A stretch of DNA of 64,000 bases, taken from JALZDI01 sp965653225. GTDB taxonomy: Bacteria; Actinomycetota; Actinomycetes; Propionibacteriales; Nocardioidaceae. The stretch's first letter is position 1. Every line of letters starts with the position of its first letter. Where the stretch lies: contig CBFGZI010000001.1 in NCBI GenBank assembly GCA_965653225.1, positions 1 to 64,000 on the forward strand, read 5' to 3'. Shown here in pieces: positions 23,572-35,645 of the stretch. Made by a program: the position numbers and the translations under genes. The notes under the pieces are model-generated. The model worked only from the letters and a program-made list of their open reading frames with translations, was not told the DNA's origin and made no database searches.

Positions 23572-24468
23572 ATGACCACTGTGGCATTCATCGGGCTGGG
23601 GATCATGGGCCTGCCGATGGCCAAGAACCTGCTCGACGCCGGGAACGACGTCGTCGGCCACAACCGCAGCCGGGGCAAGGTCGACACGTTCGTCGAGGCC
23701 GGGGGCAAGGGCGCCGACAGCGCCGTCGACGCCGCGCGGCACGCCGACGTGGTGATCACGATGCTGCCCGACTCACCGGACGTGGAACGGGTGCTGCTCG
23801 GCACCGGCGAGGGCGACGGGGTGTTCGACCACGTCGCCGAGGGGACGCTGGTCGTTGACATGAGCACGATCCGGCCCGACACGGCGCGGCACCTTGCCGA
23901 GGCCGGTGCGGCGAAGGGGCTCCGGGTGCTCGACGCACCCGTCAGCGGCGGCGACCAGGGCGCGATCGACGGCACCCTGTCGATCATGGTCGGCGGGTCC
24001 GAGGAGGACTTCGAGCGGGGCAGGCCGCTGTTCGACGCGATGGGTAAGACCGTCGCGCACGTCGGCCCGGCCGGCGCCGGCCAGACCGTGAAGGCCGCCA
24101 ACCAGCTCATCGGCGCCGGCAACCTGCAGCTTGTCGCGGAGGCGCTGGTGTTCCTCGAGGCGCACGGGGTCGACACCGACACCGCCGCCCGAGTGCTGGG
24201 CGGCGGGATGGCCGGCAGCGCGATGCTCGAGCGCAAGGGGCCGGCCATGCGCGCGCGGGACTTCCAGCCCGGCTTTCGGGTCGAGCTGCACCACAAGGAC
24301 CTCGGCATCGTGCAGGCCGCCGCCCGCGAGGCCGGCGTGACCATCCCGCTGGGCGCGGTGGTCTCGCAGCTGATGGGGTCCCTGGTCGCTCAGGGGCGGG
24401 GCGCGCTCGACCACACCGCTCTGGTGACCGTGGTGGAGCAGCTGTCCGGCCGCGACGGCCGGGGCTGA
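23572..24468 (+). CDS. NAD-binding 2-hydroxy-3-oxopropionate (tartronate semialdehyde) reductase
   Basis: 298 aa. Beta-hydroxyacid dehydrogenase family: dinucleotide-binding FIGLGIMGLPMA at the N-terminus, substrate motif DAPVSGGDQGA (about 122-132) and the catalytic lysine in GQTVKAANQ (about 172). Best match is the GarR/GlxR group that reduces tartronate semialdehyde to glycerate; 3-hydroxyisobutyrate dehydrogenase is the main alternative. It is a single gene with no glyoxylate carboligase nearby. It starts 171 bp from the Zur-controlled divergent operon, but its own promoter does not visibly share the boxes. Confidence 0.85.
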   Translation: MTTVAFIGLGIMGLPMAKNLLDAGNDVVGHNRSRGKVDTFVEAGGKGADSAVDAARHADVVITMLPDSPDVERVLLGTGEGDGVFDHVAEGTLVVDMSTIRPDTARHLAEAGAAKGLRVLDAPVSGGDQGAIDGTLSIMVGGSEEDFERGRPLFDAMGKTVAHVGPAGAGQTVKAANQLIGAGNLQLVAEALVFLEAHGVDTDTAARVLGGGMAGSAMLERKGPAMRARDFQPGFRVELHHKDLGIVQAAAREAGVTIPLGAVVSQLMGSLVAQGRGALDHTALVTVVEQLSGRDGRG

Positions 24469-24496
24469 GGCTCGACCTACGTGGGACGATGGGGTC

Positions 24497-24868
24497 GTGT
24501 CCAACCGCCGCCGTACCGCCGCTGACCGGGCCCGGTCCTACTCCGCACAGCACCCGTCGACGCATGGCTCGTCCCGTCCGTTCGGTGGCCGTCCCCACGG
24601 CGGCACCCGCAGCTACGCGGTGCTCAAGCGCCTGCACGCGATGCCGCGCTGGACGATCCCGCTCGCGACGATCGTCCTGGTGTTCGTGGGCATCTACGGC
24701 GGCGTCTTGCTGGGCGGCCTCTGCCTGCTGGCCCTGGCCGGCTTCCTCGGCTGGCTGGCCTACCTCGCCTGGCCGCAGCTGAAGCAGCGCGAGCGGCTGC
24801 TCCGCGCGCTGGTGCTCGGCCTGCTCGTCGGTGCCGCGGTGACCCGGCTGTTCGGGCTGTGGGGCTGA
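24497..24868 (+). CDS. Small actinobacterial membrane protein
   Basis: 123 aa. A basic N-terminus of about 50 residues is followed by two close hydrophobic segments (TIPLATIVLVFVGIYGGVLL and LCLLALAGFLGWLAYLAW) and a third near the C-terminus (ALVLGLLVGAAVTRLFGLWG). Lineage-restricted hypothetical; no enzymatic motif. The GTG start opens with a basic SNRRRTAADRARSYS. It is followed at 3 bp by the ABM-domain gene, so probably co-transcribed. Confidence 0.7.
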   Translation: MSNRRRTAADRARSYSAQHPSTHGSSRPFGGRPHGGTRSYAVLKRLHAMPRWTIPLATIVLVFVGIYGGVLLGGLCLLALAGFLGWLAYLAWPQLKQRERLLRALVLGLLVGAAVTRLFGLWG

Positions 24869-24871
24869 GTT

Positions 24872-25207
24872 GTGCAGGTGGTGATGCGCTTCCGGCTGCC
24901 GGAGTCCGCGGCCGGGAAGTTCCTCGACGACGCGCAGGCCGCGCTGCGCGCACTCGCTCAGCGCCCGGGCTACGTCGACGGCGTCATCGGCCGGGCGACC
25001 GACGACCCGACCCTGTGGCTGATGACGCTGCGGTGGGACAGCGTCGGCGCGTACCGCCGGGCCCTGAGCGCCTACGACGTGAAGGTCGCGGCGGTGCCAC
25101 TGCTGTCGACCGCGATCGACGAGCCGACCGCCTACGAGGTGCTGGCCGACGCCGACTCGCGCCGTGACAGCGACCGCACGGCCGACCACGGTTGGCGCCG
25201 GGGATAG
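24872..25207 (+). CDS. Antibiotic-biosynthesis-monooxygenase (ABM) fold protein
   Basis: 111 aa. A dimeric alpha/beta-barrel ABM-like pattern is visible (VVMRFRLPES ... LAQRPGYVDGVIGRATDDPTLWLMTLRWDSVGAYRRAL). Family members range from small-quinone monooxygenases to haem-degrading or purely structural proteins, so activity is open. The GTG at 24872 is 3 bp after the preceding stop. In actinobacteria a gene of this type often sits directly before glyS. Confidence 0.75.
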   Translation: MQVVMRFRLPESAAGKFLDDAQAALRALAQRPGYVDGVIGRATDDPTLWLMTLRWDSVGAYRRALSAYDVKVAAVPLLSTAIDEPTAYEVLADADSRRDSDRTADHGWRRG

Positions 25208-25259
25208 CCTAGGGAGTTCTTGCACGACCGCCGACACCCAGCCGGATGGAGTGATCCAC

Positions 25260-26660
25260 GTGGCCAGCCAGGTCAGGACCGTCCCGATCGACAGCGTCGT
25301 GAGCCTCTGCAAGCGGCGCGGGTTCGTCTACCCCTGTGGCGAGATCTACGGCGGCACGCGGTCGGCATGGGACTACGGACCGCTCGGTGTCGAGCTCAAG
25401 GACAACATCAAGCGCCAGTGGTGGCGCACGATGGTGCAGGGCCGGGACGACATCGTCGGCCTCGACTCCTCGGTGATCCTGCCCACAAAGGTATGGGAGG
25501 CCTCCGGCCACCTCGACGCGTTCGTCGACCCGCTGGTGGAGTGCCAGAGCTGCCACAAGCGGTTCCGCGCCGACCAGCTGCAGGAGGAGTACGCCGCCAA
25601 GAAGGGCATCGACAACCCCGACTCGGTCGACATGGGGCTGATCGCCTGCCCCAACTGCGGCACCAAGCACGCCTGGACCGAGCCCCGGATGTTCAACGGC
25701 CTGCTCAAGACCTACCTGGGCCCGGTGGAGAGCGAGGAGGGGCTGCACTACCTGCGTCCGGAGACCGCGCAGGGCATCTTCATCAACTTCCTCAACGTGA
25801 TGAACTCCGCGAGGCGCAAGCCGCCGTTCGGCATCGGCCAGATCGGCAAGAGCTTCCGCAACGAGATCACGCCCGGGAACTTCATCTTCCGAACCCGTGA
25901 GTTCGAGCAGATGGAGATGGAGTTCTTCGTGCAGCCCGGCAGCGACGAGGAGTGGCACGAGTACTGGCTGAACGAGCGGATGCGGTGGTTCACCGACCTC
26001 GGCATCCGGTCGGAGAACCTCAGGTTCTACGAGCACCCGCAGGAGAAGCTCTCCCACTACTCCAAGCGGACCGTCGACATCGAGTACCGGTTCAACTTCG
26101 GCGGCAAGGAGTTCGACGAGCTCGAGGGCATCGCCAACCGGACCGACTTCGACCTGTCCACCCACGCCAAGCACTCCGGGCAGGACCTGTCGTACTTCGA
26201 CCAGGAGCTCGGCGAGCGGTGGGTGCCGTACGTCATCGAGCCGGCCGCCGGAGTCAACCGGTCGATGATGGCGTTCCTCGTCGACGCCTACAGCGAGGAC
26301 GAGGCGCCCAACGCCAAGGGCGGCGTCGACAAGCGCACGGTGCTCCGGCTCGACCGACGGCTGTCGCCGGTCAAGGCCGCCGTGCTGCCACTGTCCCGCA
26401 ACGCCGACCTGACGCCACGGGCGAAGGCGCTCGCGAACGAGCTGCGCGCGTGCTGGAACGTCGAGTTCGACGACGCCGGTGCCATCGGCCGGCGCTACCG
26501 TCGGCACGACGAGATCGGCACGCCGTACTGCGTCACCGTCGACTTCGACACCCTCGACGACCAGGCCGTCACGGTGCGCGAGCGCGACACCATGCAGCAG
26601 GAGCGGGTCGCGATCGACCAGGTGCAGTCCTACCTGGCGCAGCGGCTCATCGGCTGCTGA
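25260..26660 (+). CDS. glyS: Glycine--tRNA ligase (alpha2 type)
   Basis: 466 aa. Class II aaRS motifs are present: DYGPLGVELKDNIK near the N-terminus, motif 2 IGKSFRNEITPGNFIFRTREF, motif 3 AAGVNRSMMAFL and the C-terminal anticodon domain. A CxxC...CxxC insertion (CQSCHKRF ... CPNCG) is typical of this dimeric type. The GTG at 25260 (MASQVRTV) has GGAG 8 nt upstream; the longer frame from 25164 overlaps the previous gene and is rejected. Confidence 0.96.
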   Translation: MASQVRTVPIDSVVSLCKRRGFVYPCGEIYGGTRSAWDYGPLGVELKDNIKRQWWRTMVQGRDDIVGLDSSVILPTKVWEASGHLDAFVDPLVECQSCHKRFRADQLQEEYAAKKGIDNPDSVDMGLIACPNCGTKHAWTEPRMFNGLLKTYLGPVESEEGLHYLRPETAQGIFINFLNVMNSARRKPPFGIGQIGKSFRNEITPGNFIFRTREFEQMEMEFFVQPGSDEEWHEYWLNERMRWFTDLGIRSENLRFYEHPQEKLSHYSKRTVDIEYRFNFGGKEFDELEGIANRTDFDLSTHAKHSGQDLSYFDQELGERWVPYVIEPAAGVNRSMMAFLVDAYSEDEAPNAKGGVDKRTVLRLDRRLSPVKAAVLPLSRNADLTPRAKALANELRACWNVEFDDAGAIGRRYRRHDEIGTPYCVTVDFDTLDDQAVTVRERDTMQQERVAIDQVQSYLAQRLIGC

Positions 26661-26695
26661 CCCGTCGGCGCAAGAGTCCGGATCCGCCCAACGGC

Positions 26696-27064
26696 TCAGG
26701 TCACCGGCTGGACGAGCATGCCCGACACGGGCTCGCCGCTCTTGTCCTGGCTGTCGATCGTGGTCACCAGCACCCGGTCGCCGACCGCGATGTCCGGTGT
26801 GTCCGGCGCGACGTAGTACTGGTCGCAGAACGGCGCGTCGGAGGTGCCGGGCCGCTGCACGCAGATCAAAGCGCCATCGTCGGCGAAGCTCGAGACGACG
26901 CCGGTGAAGCTCGTCGCGCTCGGGCTGCCACCAAAGGCCAGCGCCCGCACGCCGGCGACCGAGGCGAGCACGACCGCGGCGATGAGCACGCCCGCCCCCG
27001 CCTTTACCGAGCGCGCGGGCTTGCGGGAGCCGCTGTGCGTGCCGCGGTGACGTGACGGTGCCAT
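26696..27064 (-). CDS. Hypothetical membrane-anchored secreted protein
   Basis: 122 aa. A basic Ser/Arg-rich N-terminus of 23 residues precedes one hydrophobic segment (AGAGVLIAAVVLASVAGV), then an extracellular part with two cysteines (ALICVQRP, APFCDQYY) likely to form a disulfide and a beta-rich IAVGDRVLVTTID. No family recognised. The start at 27064 follows GGAGGG; upstream extension to 27088 is not needed. It is convergent with glyS and divergent from the next lipoprotein. Confidence 0.65.
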   Translation of the reverse strand: MAPSRHRGTHSGSRKPARSVKAGAGVLIAAVVLASVAGVRALAFGGSPSATSFTGVVSSFADDGALICVQRPGTSDAPFCDQYYVAPDTPDIAVGDRVLVTTIDSQDKSGEPVSGMLVQPVT

Positions 27065-27153
27065 CGTGCCCTCCAGGTGTGCCGCCACACCTTAGGCGCA
27101 ACCCGCCCCGCGGTGAACTCCTGGGCCACCGCCGCGGACTACGATCGACAGCC

Positions 27154-27741
27154 ATGAAGCGCATGCCCGCACCTGGACGACTCGCGGTCGCCGTCCTCGC
27201 CGCCGGACTGCTGGTCACGACCTCCTGCACCGCCGACGGCGGGGGGTCCGCGGCGCCCAAGTCTCGCCCCGCCGCGCCGGAGACCCCTGCCTCGCCGACG
27301 CCCACCCAGGTGGACCTCGACATGGGTCAGCCGGCGACGTTCCGGCTGCACGGCCGCGGCGGCGAGGCCTCGCGCGTGCGCCTGGTGGTCACCGGCGTCA
27401 AGCGCGGCAAGATCAAGGACCTGAACCAGTTCCAGCTCGACCGCGAGACCAAGAAGTCGACGCCGTACTACGCGACCGTGCGGGTCACCAACCGGGGCAG
27501 CGGCGACCTGTCGGGCACCCAGGTGACGCTGTGGGCGTTCGACTCGACCGGGACCGTGCGTCCCCCCGCCGAGGTGGTCGGGGCGTTCCACAAGTGCCAG
27601 AACAACCCGCTGCCGCACAAGTTCACCCAGGGGAAGTCGGCGCGCACCTGCCTGCTGTACCTGCTCCCGAAGGGCACCGCCCTGCAGGCGGTGCAGTACC
27701 GCACCGAGGACCTCGCGCCGTACAGCTGGACGGTCGGCTGA
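27154..27741 (+). CDS. Putative lipoprotein, DUF4352-like immunoglobulin fold
   Basis: 195 aa. Lipoprotein signal LAAGLLVTTSC (Cys about residue 25), a Pro/Ala-rich linker, then a beta-sandwich pattern (ASRVRLVVTGVKRG ... YYATVRVTNRGSGDLSGTQVTLWAFDS) like DUF4352 domains of extracytoplasmic proteins. Cysteines in HKCQNNPLP and ARTCLLYLLP may pair. The start at 27154 begins the signal peptide. Function unknown; probably expressed alone. Confidence 0.72.
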   Translation: MKRMPAPGRLAVAVLAAGLLVTTSCTADGGGSAAPKSRPAAPETPASPTPTQVDLDMGQPATFRLHGRGGEASRVRLVVTGVKRGKIKDLNQFQLDRETKKSTPYYATVRVTNRGSGDLSGTQVTLWAFDSTGTVRPPAEVVGAFHKCQNNPLPHKFTQGKSARTCLLYLLPKGTALQAVQYRTEDLAPYSWTVG

Positions 27742-27804
27742 GGCTGGACGGGGACTGGGCCGGGCCCGGACCGAGGACAGCTGCCCAGGCGCTGGGACAA
27801 TGGC

Positions 27805-28950
27805 GTGATGACCCGCCCGACTCCCGCCCCGAGCGCGCTGCGGCTCGGCCGTCTCACGGTCGACCCGCCGGTGGTGCTGGCCCCGATGGCCGGCGTGACC
27901 AACGCCGCCTACCGCCGCCTGTGCAGCGAGCAGGGCGCGGGGCTGTACGTGTGCGAGATGATCACCTCGCGCGGGCTGGTCGAGCGTGACCGCTCCACGC
28001 TGGCGATGCTGGCGTTCGATCCCGCCGAGCGCGTCCGGTCGGTGCAGCTGTACGGCGTCGACCCGGTCTACGTGGGCAAGGCCGTCGAGATCCTGTGCGG
28101 CGAGTACGGCGTGCAGCATGTCGACCTCAACTTCGGCTGCCCGGTCCCGAAGGTGACCCGCAAGGGCGGCGGCTCGGCGCTGCCCTGGAAGCGGCGGCTG
28201 CTCGGCGACATCCTCGCCTCGGCGGTGGGCGCCGCGGAGCCGTACGACGTGCCCGTGACCATGAAGACCCGCAAAGGTATCGACGACGACCACCTGACCT
28301 ACCTCGACGCGGGACGCATCGCCCAGGAGACCGGCTGCGCGGCGATCGCGCTGCATGGCCGCACCGCCGCCCAGCACTCCTCGGGGCAGGCCGACTGGGA
28401 CGCGATCGCGGCCCTGGTGCGGCACGTGGACATCCCGGTGCTCGGCAACGGCGACATCTGGGAGGCCGCCGACGCGCTGCGCATGGTGGAGCAGACCGGC
28501 TGCGGGGGTGTGGTGGTCGGCCGCGGCTGCCTCGGGCGCCCGTGGCTGTTCCGCGACCTGGCGGACGCGTTCGCCGGGCACGCGGCGACCGCGCTGCCGG
28601 CGCTCGGCGAGGTGGCCGCGGTGATGCGCCGCCACTGCGAGCTGCTGGTGCAGTTCATGGGGGAGGAGCGGGGCTGCAAGGAGTTCCGCAAGCACGTCGC
28701 CTGGTACCTCAAGGGGTTCAACGTGGGCGGTGAGGTCCGGCGCCGCCTCGGCCTGGTCGACACCCTGGCGGCCCTGGACGGGCTGCTCGAGGGGCTCGAC
28801 CCCGGCGAGCCGTACCCGGTCGAGGAGCTCGGCACGCCACGCGGCCGGCAGGGCACGCCCAAGCGGGTCGCCCTGCCCGACGGGTGGCTGTCCAGCCGCG
28901 AGGTCGGTGCGGTCGAGGCGGCCGCGGAGTCCGGCATCTCCGGAGGCTGA
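27805..28950 (+). CDS. dusB: tRNA-dihydrouridine synthase DusB
   Basis: 381 aa. FMN-dependent TIM barrel with VVLAPMAGVTNAAYR at the N-terminus, the catalytic cysteine in NFGCPVPKV (about residue 113) and the FMN phosphate-binding IPVLGNGDIW and GVVVGRGCLGRPW. It reduces uridine to dihydrouridine in tRNA D-loops. GTG at 27805 and ATG at 27808 are adjacent start options. It precedes ppdK by 52 bp. Confidence 0.95.
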   Translation: MMTRPTPAPSALRLGRLTVDPPVVLAPMAGVTNAAYRRLCSEQGAGLYVCEMITSRGLVERDRSTLAMLAFDPAERVRSVQLYGVDPVYVGKAVEILCGEYGVQHVDLNFGCPVPKVTRKGGGSALPWKRRLLGDILASAVGAAEPYDVPVTMKTRKGIDDDHLTYLDAGRIAQETGCAAIALHGRTAAQHSSGQADWDAIAALVRHVDIPVLGNGDIWEAADALRMVEQTGCGGVVVGRGCLGRPWLFRDLADAFAGHAATALPALGEVAAVMRRHCELLVQFMGEERGCKEFRKHVAWYLKGFNVGGEVRRRLGLVDTLAALDGLLEGLDPGEPYPVEELGTPRGRQGTPKRVALPDGWLSSREVGAVEAAAESGISGG

Positions 28951-29002
28951 CCGGCGGTACAGTCCCGGTGGGACGGGTCCTCGCGACGGCTGGAGTAAGC
29001 AG

Positions 29003-31678
<2,676 letters not shown>

Positions 31679-32920
31679 CCGCCCCGGCGCTCCCGGGCGG
31701 CCGGCGCGAGCAGGAACACCAGCGAGCACACGGCCGCGACCAGCACCAGCGCGTGGTCGAGGCCAACGTGCTCGGCGACGAAGCCGATCGTGGGCGCGCC
31801 GGCCAGGAACCCGGCGTAGCCGATGGTCGACACGACGCCGATCGCGTGCGGGCCGCGCCCGGGGATCTCCCCGGCCGCGGACATCGCCGCGGGGAACACC
31901 ACCGCCAGGCCGAGTCCCCACAGCATCCCGCCGACGACCGCGGCGGCCAGGTACGGCACCAGCGCCACCAGCAGGACGCCGGTGACGGCGGTGGCGCCGG
32001 CGAGCCGGAGCACCGGGACGCGGCCGGTACGGCGGATCAGCTCGCCGCCGGCCAGCCGGCCGAAGGTCATGGCCACGTTGAAGGCGGCGAAGGCCAGCGC
32101 CCCCAGCGCCTCGGGTGCACCACGCTTGTCGACCAGCACGAGCGCCAGCCAGTCGTTGGACGCGCCCTCGCCCAGCGCGGTGGAGAAGGTGAGCAGGCCG
32201 AGCACCAGCTCCAGGCCGGTCAGCCCGGCCGCGCGTGCCGGCGGCGGCTCGCCCTCGGCTGCCCCGGTGCGGGGCCGCTGCCGCAGGTCGGGGGCGAACT
32301 GCCGTACGCACCACAGCAGCGTCACCGCGCCGGCCACGGAGACCGCGGGCAGCTGCACGCCCAGCGGCACCCCCGCCGCGGCGCTGCCCGCGCCGAGCAG
32401 CGCGCCGGCGACGGTCCCGGCCGAGAAGCCCGCGTGCAGCCGCGGCATCAGCACCCGGCGCCGCAGGCGCTCCAGCGTGTTGCCCTGCACGTTCATCGAC
32501 ACGTCCCAGGTGCCGACGCACCCGCCGAGGAAGAACATCACGACGGTCAGCGCCGCCGGTGTCTGCACGAATGCCAGCGCCGCCCAACCGACCGCGGCCA
32601 GCACTCCCGTCACTCCGACCACTGCGGCGCTGCCGAAGCGGTCGGTGAGCCGGGCCGTCCACGGCATGGCCACCATCGAGCCGACGCCGACCGCGAGCAG
32701 CGCCAGGCCGAGCCGCGCGGTGCTGGCGTCGACCTGGTCCCGCAGGGTCGGCATGCGCGAGACCGCCTGGGCCATGAAGAAGCCCGCGAGCGCGAAGACC
32801 ACCACCAACGCCCGCACACTGCCCGTCACGCGCATGAGTCCACCTAACCGGCACGGGCAGGCCGGTTTCGACGCGCCCCCAGGGCGAGACGGGCCGGTCG
32901 CGCCGGGGGCGCGGGCTGAG

Positions 32921-34219
32921 ATGATCGGCGGCATGGGTGCAGCGGGCGGCGACGGCGCGTACGGCGCCGACGACGTCGCGCGCTGGGCGCCCGAGCCGTC
33001 CAAGCGGTCCAGCCGGGGCCCGTTCCAGCGCGACCACGCCCGGGTGGTGCACTCGGCGTCGCTGCGGCGGCTCGCCGCCAAGACCCAGGTGGTTCGTCCC
33101 GGCTCCGACGACTTCGTGCGCAACCGCCTCACCCACACCCTCGAGGTCGCCCAGATCGGGCGCGAGCTGGCGCGGGCGCTCGGGTGCGACCCCGACCTGG
33201 TCGAGACCGCCTGCCTGGCGCACGACCTCGGCCACCCGCCGTTCGGGCACAACGGCGAGCGTGCGCTCGACGAGGTCGCCGCCGACATCGGCGGCTTCGA
33301 GGGCAACGCGCAGACGCTGCGCATCCTCACCCGGCTCGAGGCCAAGACGGTGTGTCCCGATGGGCGCAGCGCCGGGCTCAACCTGACCCGGGCGGCGCTC
33401 GACGCGTCGACCAAGTACCCCTGGGTCTGGGAGGACGCGCCCGCGCCGCTGGGCGCGCACGCGGACGGCTCGCCGCGGCAGATCCGCAAGTTCGGGGTCT
33501 ACGCCGACGACCTGGAGGTCTTCGGCTGGCTGCGCGCGGGCGCGCCGACGGGCCGCACCTGCCTGGAGGCGCAGGCGATGGACCTCGCCGACGACATCGC
33601 GTACTCCGTGCACGACGTCGAGGACGCGGTTGCGGCAGGCCGGATGGACTTCACGCTTCTTGAGGAGGCGGGCGAGCGGGCGGCCGTGTTCGAGGCCGTG
33701 CGCGACTGGTACCTCCCCGGTGCATCCTCCGCCGACCTGGAGGCCGCGGTCTCCCGGCTGCAGGCGACGCCCGGGTGGCCGACCCGGCCCTACGACGCGA
33801 CCCGCCCGTCCCAGGCCGCGCTGAAGAACCTCACCAGCGAGCTGATCGGGCGGTTCTGCAGCGCGGTGGAGGAGCACACCCAGTCCGTCCACGGCGACAC
33901 GCAGCTGACCCGCTACGACGCCGACCTGCAGGTGCCCGCTCGCACCCGCGAGGAGATCGCGGTGCTCAAGGGCCTGGCCGCGCACTACGTGATGCGCACC
34001 GGCGACCGGGTCAGCGTCCTGCAGGGGCAGCGCGACCTGATCGCCGAGCTGGTCAATGCCCTGGACAAGGCCGGGCCGTCCGGGCTGGAGCCGGTGTTCC
34101 GGCACGACTACGCCCTTGCGCGAGACGACGCGGGCCGGTTACGTGTGATCGTCGACCAGGTTGCCTCGCTGACCGACGCCTCGGCCGTAGCGTGGCACCG
34201 GCAGCTGGTCGACCGCTGA
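32921..34219 (+). CDS. dgt: Deoxyguanosinetriphosphate triphosphohydrolase-like protein
   Basis: 432 aa. HD-domain metal ligands appear as RLTHTLEVAQIGRELA and CLAHDLGHPPFGHNGE; a further conserved block is MDLADDIAYSVHDVED. Dgt-type enzymes cleave dNTPs to nucleoside and triphosphate. The start is the ATG at 32921, with another ATG at 32933 possible. In actinobacteria dgt normally sits directly upstream of dnaG; here a ferredoxin reductase gene is inserted between them. Confidence 0.93.
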   Translation: MIGGMGAAGGDGAYGADDVARWAPEPSKRSSRGPFQRDHARVVHSASLRRLAAKTQVVRPGSDDFVRNRLTHTLEVAQIGRELARALGCDPDLVETACLAHDLGHPPFGHNGERALDEVAADIGGFEGNAQTLRILTRLEAKTVCPDGRSAGLNLTRAALDASTKYPWVWEDAPAPLGAHADGSPRQIRKFGVYADDLEVFGWLRAGAPTGRTCLEAQAMDLADDIAYSVHDVEDAVAAGRMDFTLLEEAGERAAVFEAVRDWYLPGASSADLEAAVSRLQATPGWPTRPYDATRPSQAALKNLTSELIGRFCSAVEEHTQSVHGDTQLTRYDADLQVPARTREEIAVLKGLAAHYVMRTGDRVSVLQGQRDLIAELVNALDKAGPSGLEPVFRHDYALARDDAGRLRVIVDQVASLTDASAVAWHRQLVDR

Positions 34220-34283
34220 GTGGAAATACGGCGTCGGACGCCTGGTTCGAACGCTGGGGACGAGGGGTGAACGGAGGACGGGC

Positions 34284-35516
34284 ATGAGTCTGGAGCGCAT
34301 CGTGATCGTCGGCGCGAGCCTGGCAGGAGCCAGGGCTGCGGAGACGCTGCGGTCGGAGGGCTTCACCGGTTCGGTGGTGATGGTCGGCAGCGAGCACCAC
34401 CTGCCGTACGAGCGACCGCCGCTGTCCAAGGGCGCGCTCAAGGGCGACGACAGCTTTGACTCCGCGACGCTGCACCCCGAGCAGTGGTACGCCGACAACG
34501 ACATCGACCTGCGGCTCGGCCGCCCGGTCACCCGGCTCGACGTTGCCGGCCACCAGGTGCACGTGCAGGACCAGGGCCCGGTGGACTACGACAAGGTGCT
34601 GCTGGCGACGGGGTCGAGCGTGCGCAAGCTCAAGGTTCCGGGGGCCGACGCCGAGGGCGTGCACTACCTGCGCACGCTGGAGGACTCGCAGCGGCTGAAG
34701 AAGCGGTTCGAGGCGCAGCCGAGCGTGGTGGTCGTGGGCGCGGGGTGGATCGGCATGGAGGTCGCCGCCGCGGCGCGTGAGCACGGGGCCGCGGTGACGA
34801 TCCTCGAGCCGCAGGCCACCCCGCTGCACGCCGTGCTCGGGCCCGAGGTCGGCCAGGTCTACGGCGACCTGCACATCTCGCACGGCGTCGACCTGCGCGT
34901 GGGTGACGGGCTGGAGGAGATCCTCACCGACTCGGGTCACGTCAGCGGCGTGGTGACCACCAGCGGCCAGCGCCTGGAGGCCGAGATGGTCGTCGTCGGC
35001 ATCGGCGTGACCCCCAACACCGGGCTGGCCGAGGAGGCCGGGCTCGAGGTCGACAACGGCGTGCTGTGCGACCAGTCGCTGCGCACGTCCGACCCCGACG
35101 TCTACGCCGCCGGTGACATCGCGCACTGGTTCAACCCGCTGCTGGGCCAGCGGATCCGGGTCGAGCACTGGGCCAACGCCAACGACGGCGGCGAGGCCGC
35201 CGCGCGGGCGATGCTGGGCCAGGACACGGTCTACGACGTGGTGCCGTTCTTCTTCTCCGACCAGTACGACACCGGCATGGAGTACGCCGGCTACGTCCCG
35301 CGCGGGGTGGATCCGCAGGTGGTGCTGCGCGGCGACGTGGCCGGGCGGGAGTTCATGGCGTTCTGGCTCGACGACGGGCGCTTGCTGGCCGGGATGCACA
35401 TGAACGTCTGGGACAGCATCGACGACGTGCAGGCGCACATCCGCGCCGGCCTGCCGGTCGACGCCGAGCGGCTCGCCGACATGTCCGTTCCGGTGGCGGA
35501 GGCCGCCCGGAAGTGA
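34284..35516 (+). CDS. FAD-dependent ferredoxin reductase (putidaredoxin-reductase type)
   Basis: 410 aa. FAD-binding IVIVGASLAGARAAETLR at the N-terminus, NAD-binding VVVVGAGWIGMEVAAAA in the middle and the second FAD motif YAAGDIAHW are intact; the C-terminal reductase domain follows. Enzymes of this type pass electrons from NAD(P)H to [2Fe-2S] ferredoxins serving P450s or Rieske oxygenases. The ferredoxin at 48277 in the catabolic cluster has no reductase beside it, so this protein is a plausible but unproven partner. Confidence 0.9.
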   Translation: MSLERIVIVGASLAGARAAETLRSEGFTGSVVMVGSEHHLPYERPPLSKGALKGDDSFDSATLHPEQWYADNDIDLRLGRPVTRLDVAGHQVHVQDQGPVDYDKVLLATGSSVRKLKVPGADAEGVHYLRTLEDSQRLKKRFEAQPSVVVVGAGWIGMEVAAAAREHGAAVTILEPQATPLHAVLGPEVGQVYGDLHISHGVDLRVGDGLEEILTDSGHVSGVVTTSGQRLEAEMVVVGIGVTPNTGLAEEAGLEVDNGVLCDQSLRTSDPDVYAAGDIAHWFNPLLGQRIRVEHWANANDGGEAAARAMLGQDTVYDVVPFFFSDQYDTGMEYAGYVPRGVDPQVVLRGDVAGREFMAFWLDDGRLLAGMHMNVWDSIDDVQAHIRAGLPVDAERLADMSVPVAEAARK

Positions 35517-35645
35517 CATCGGCGGAGCCCGCGGGTCGCGTCCCCACCGGGCGGAGCGCGGTTGTCGGCGGCAGTCGGGGACGGACCACCCGACCGTGTG
35601 TACGCCGGGCGCTGACCGGTCCACGGGCTGCGTAGACTCGCCGAG

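Noticed and set aside
31753..32920. Plus-strand open frame upstream of dgt
   Set aside because: It is antisense to a twelve-helix MFS gene and Dgt homology starts only at about 32921.
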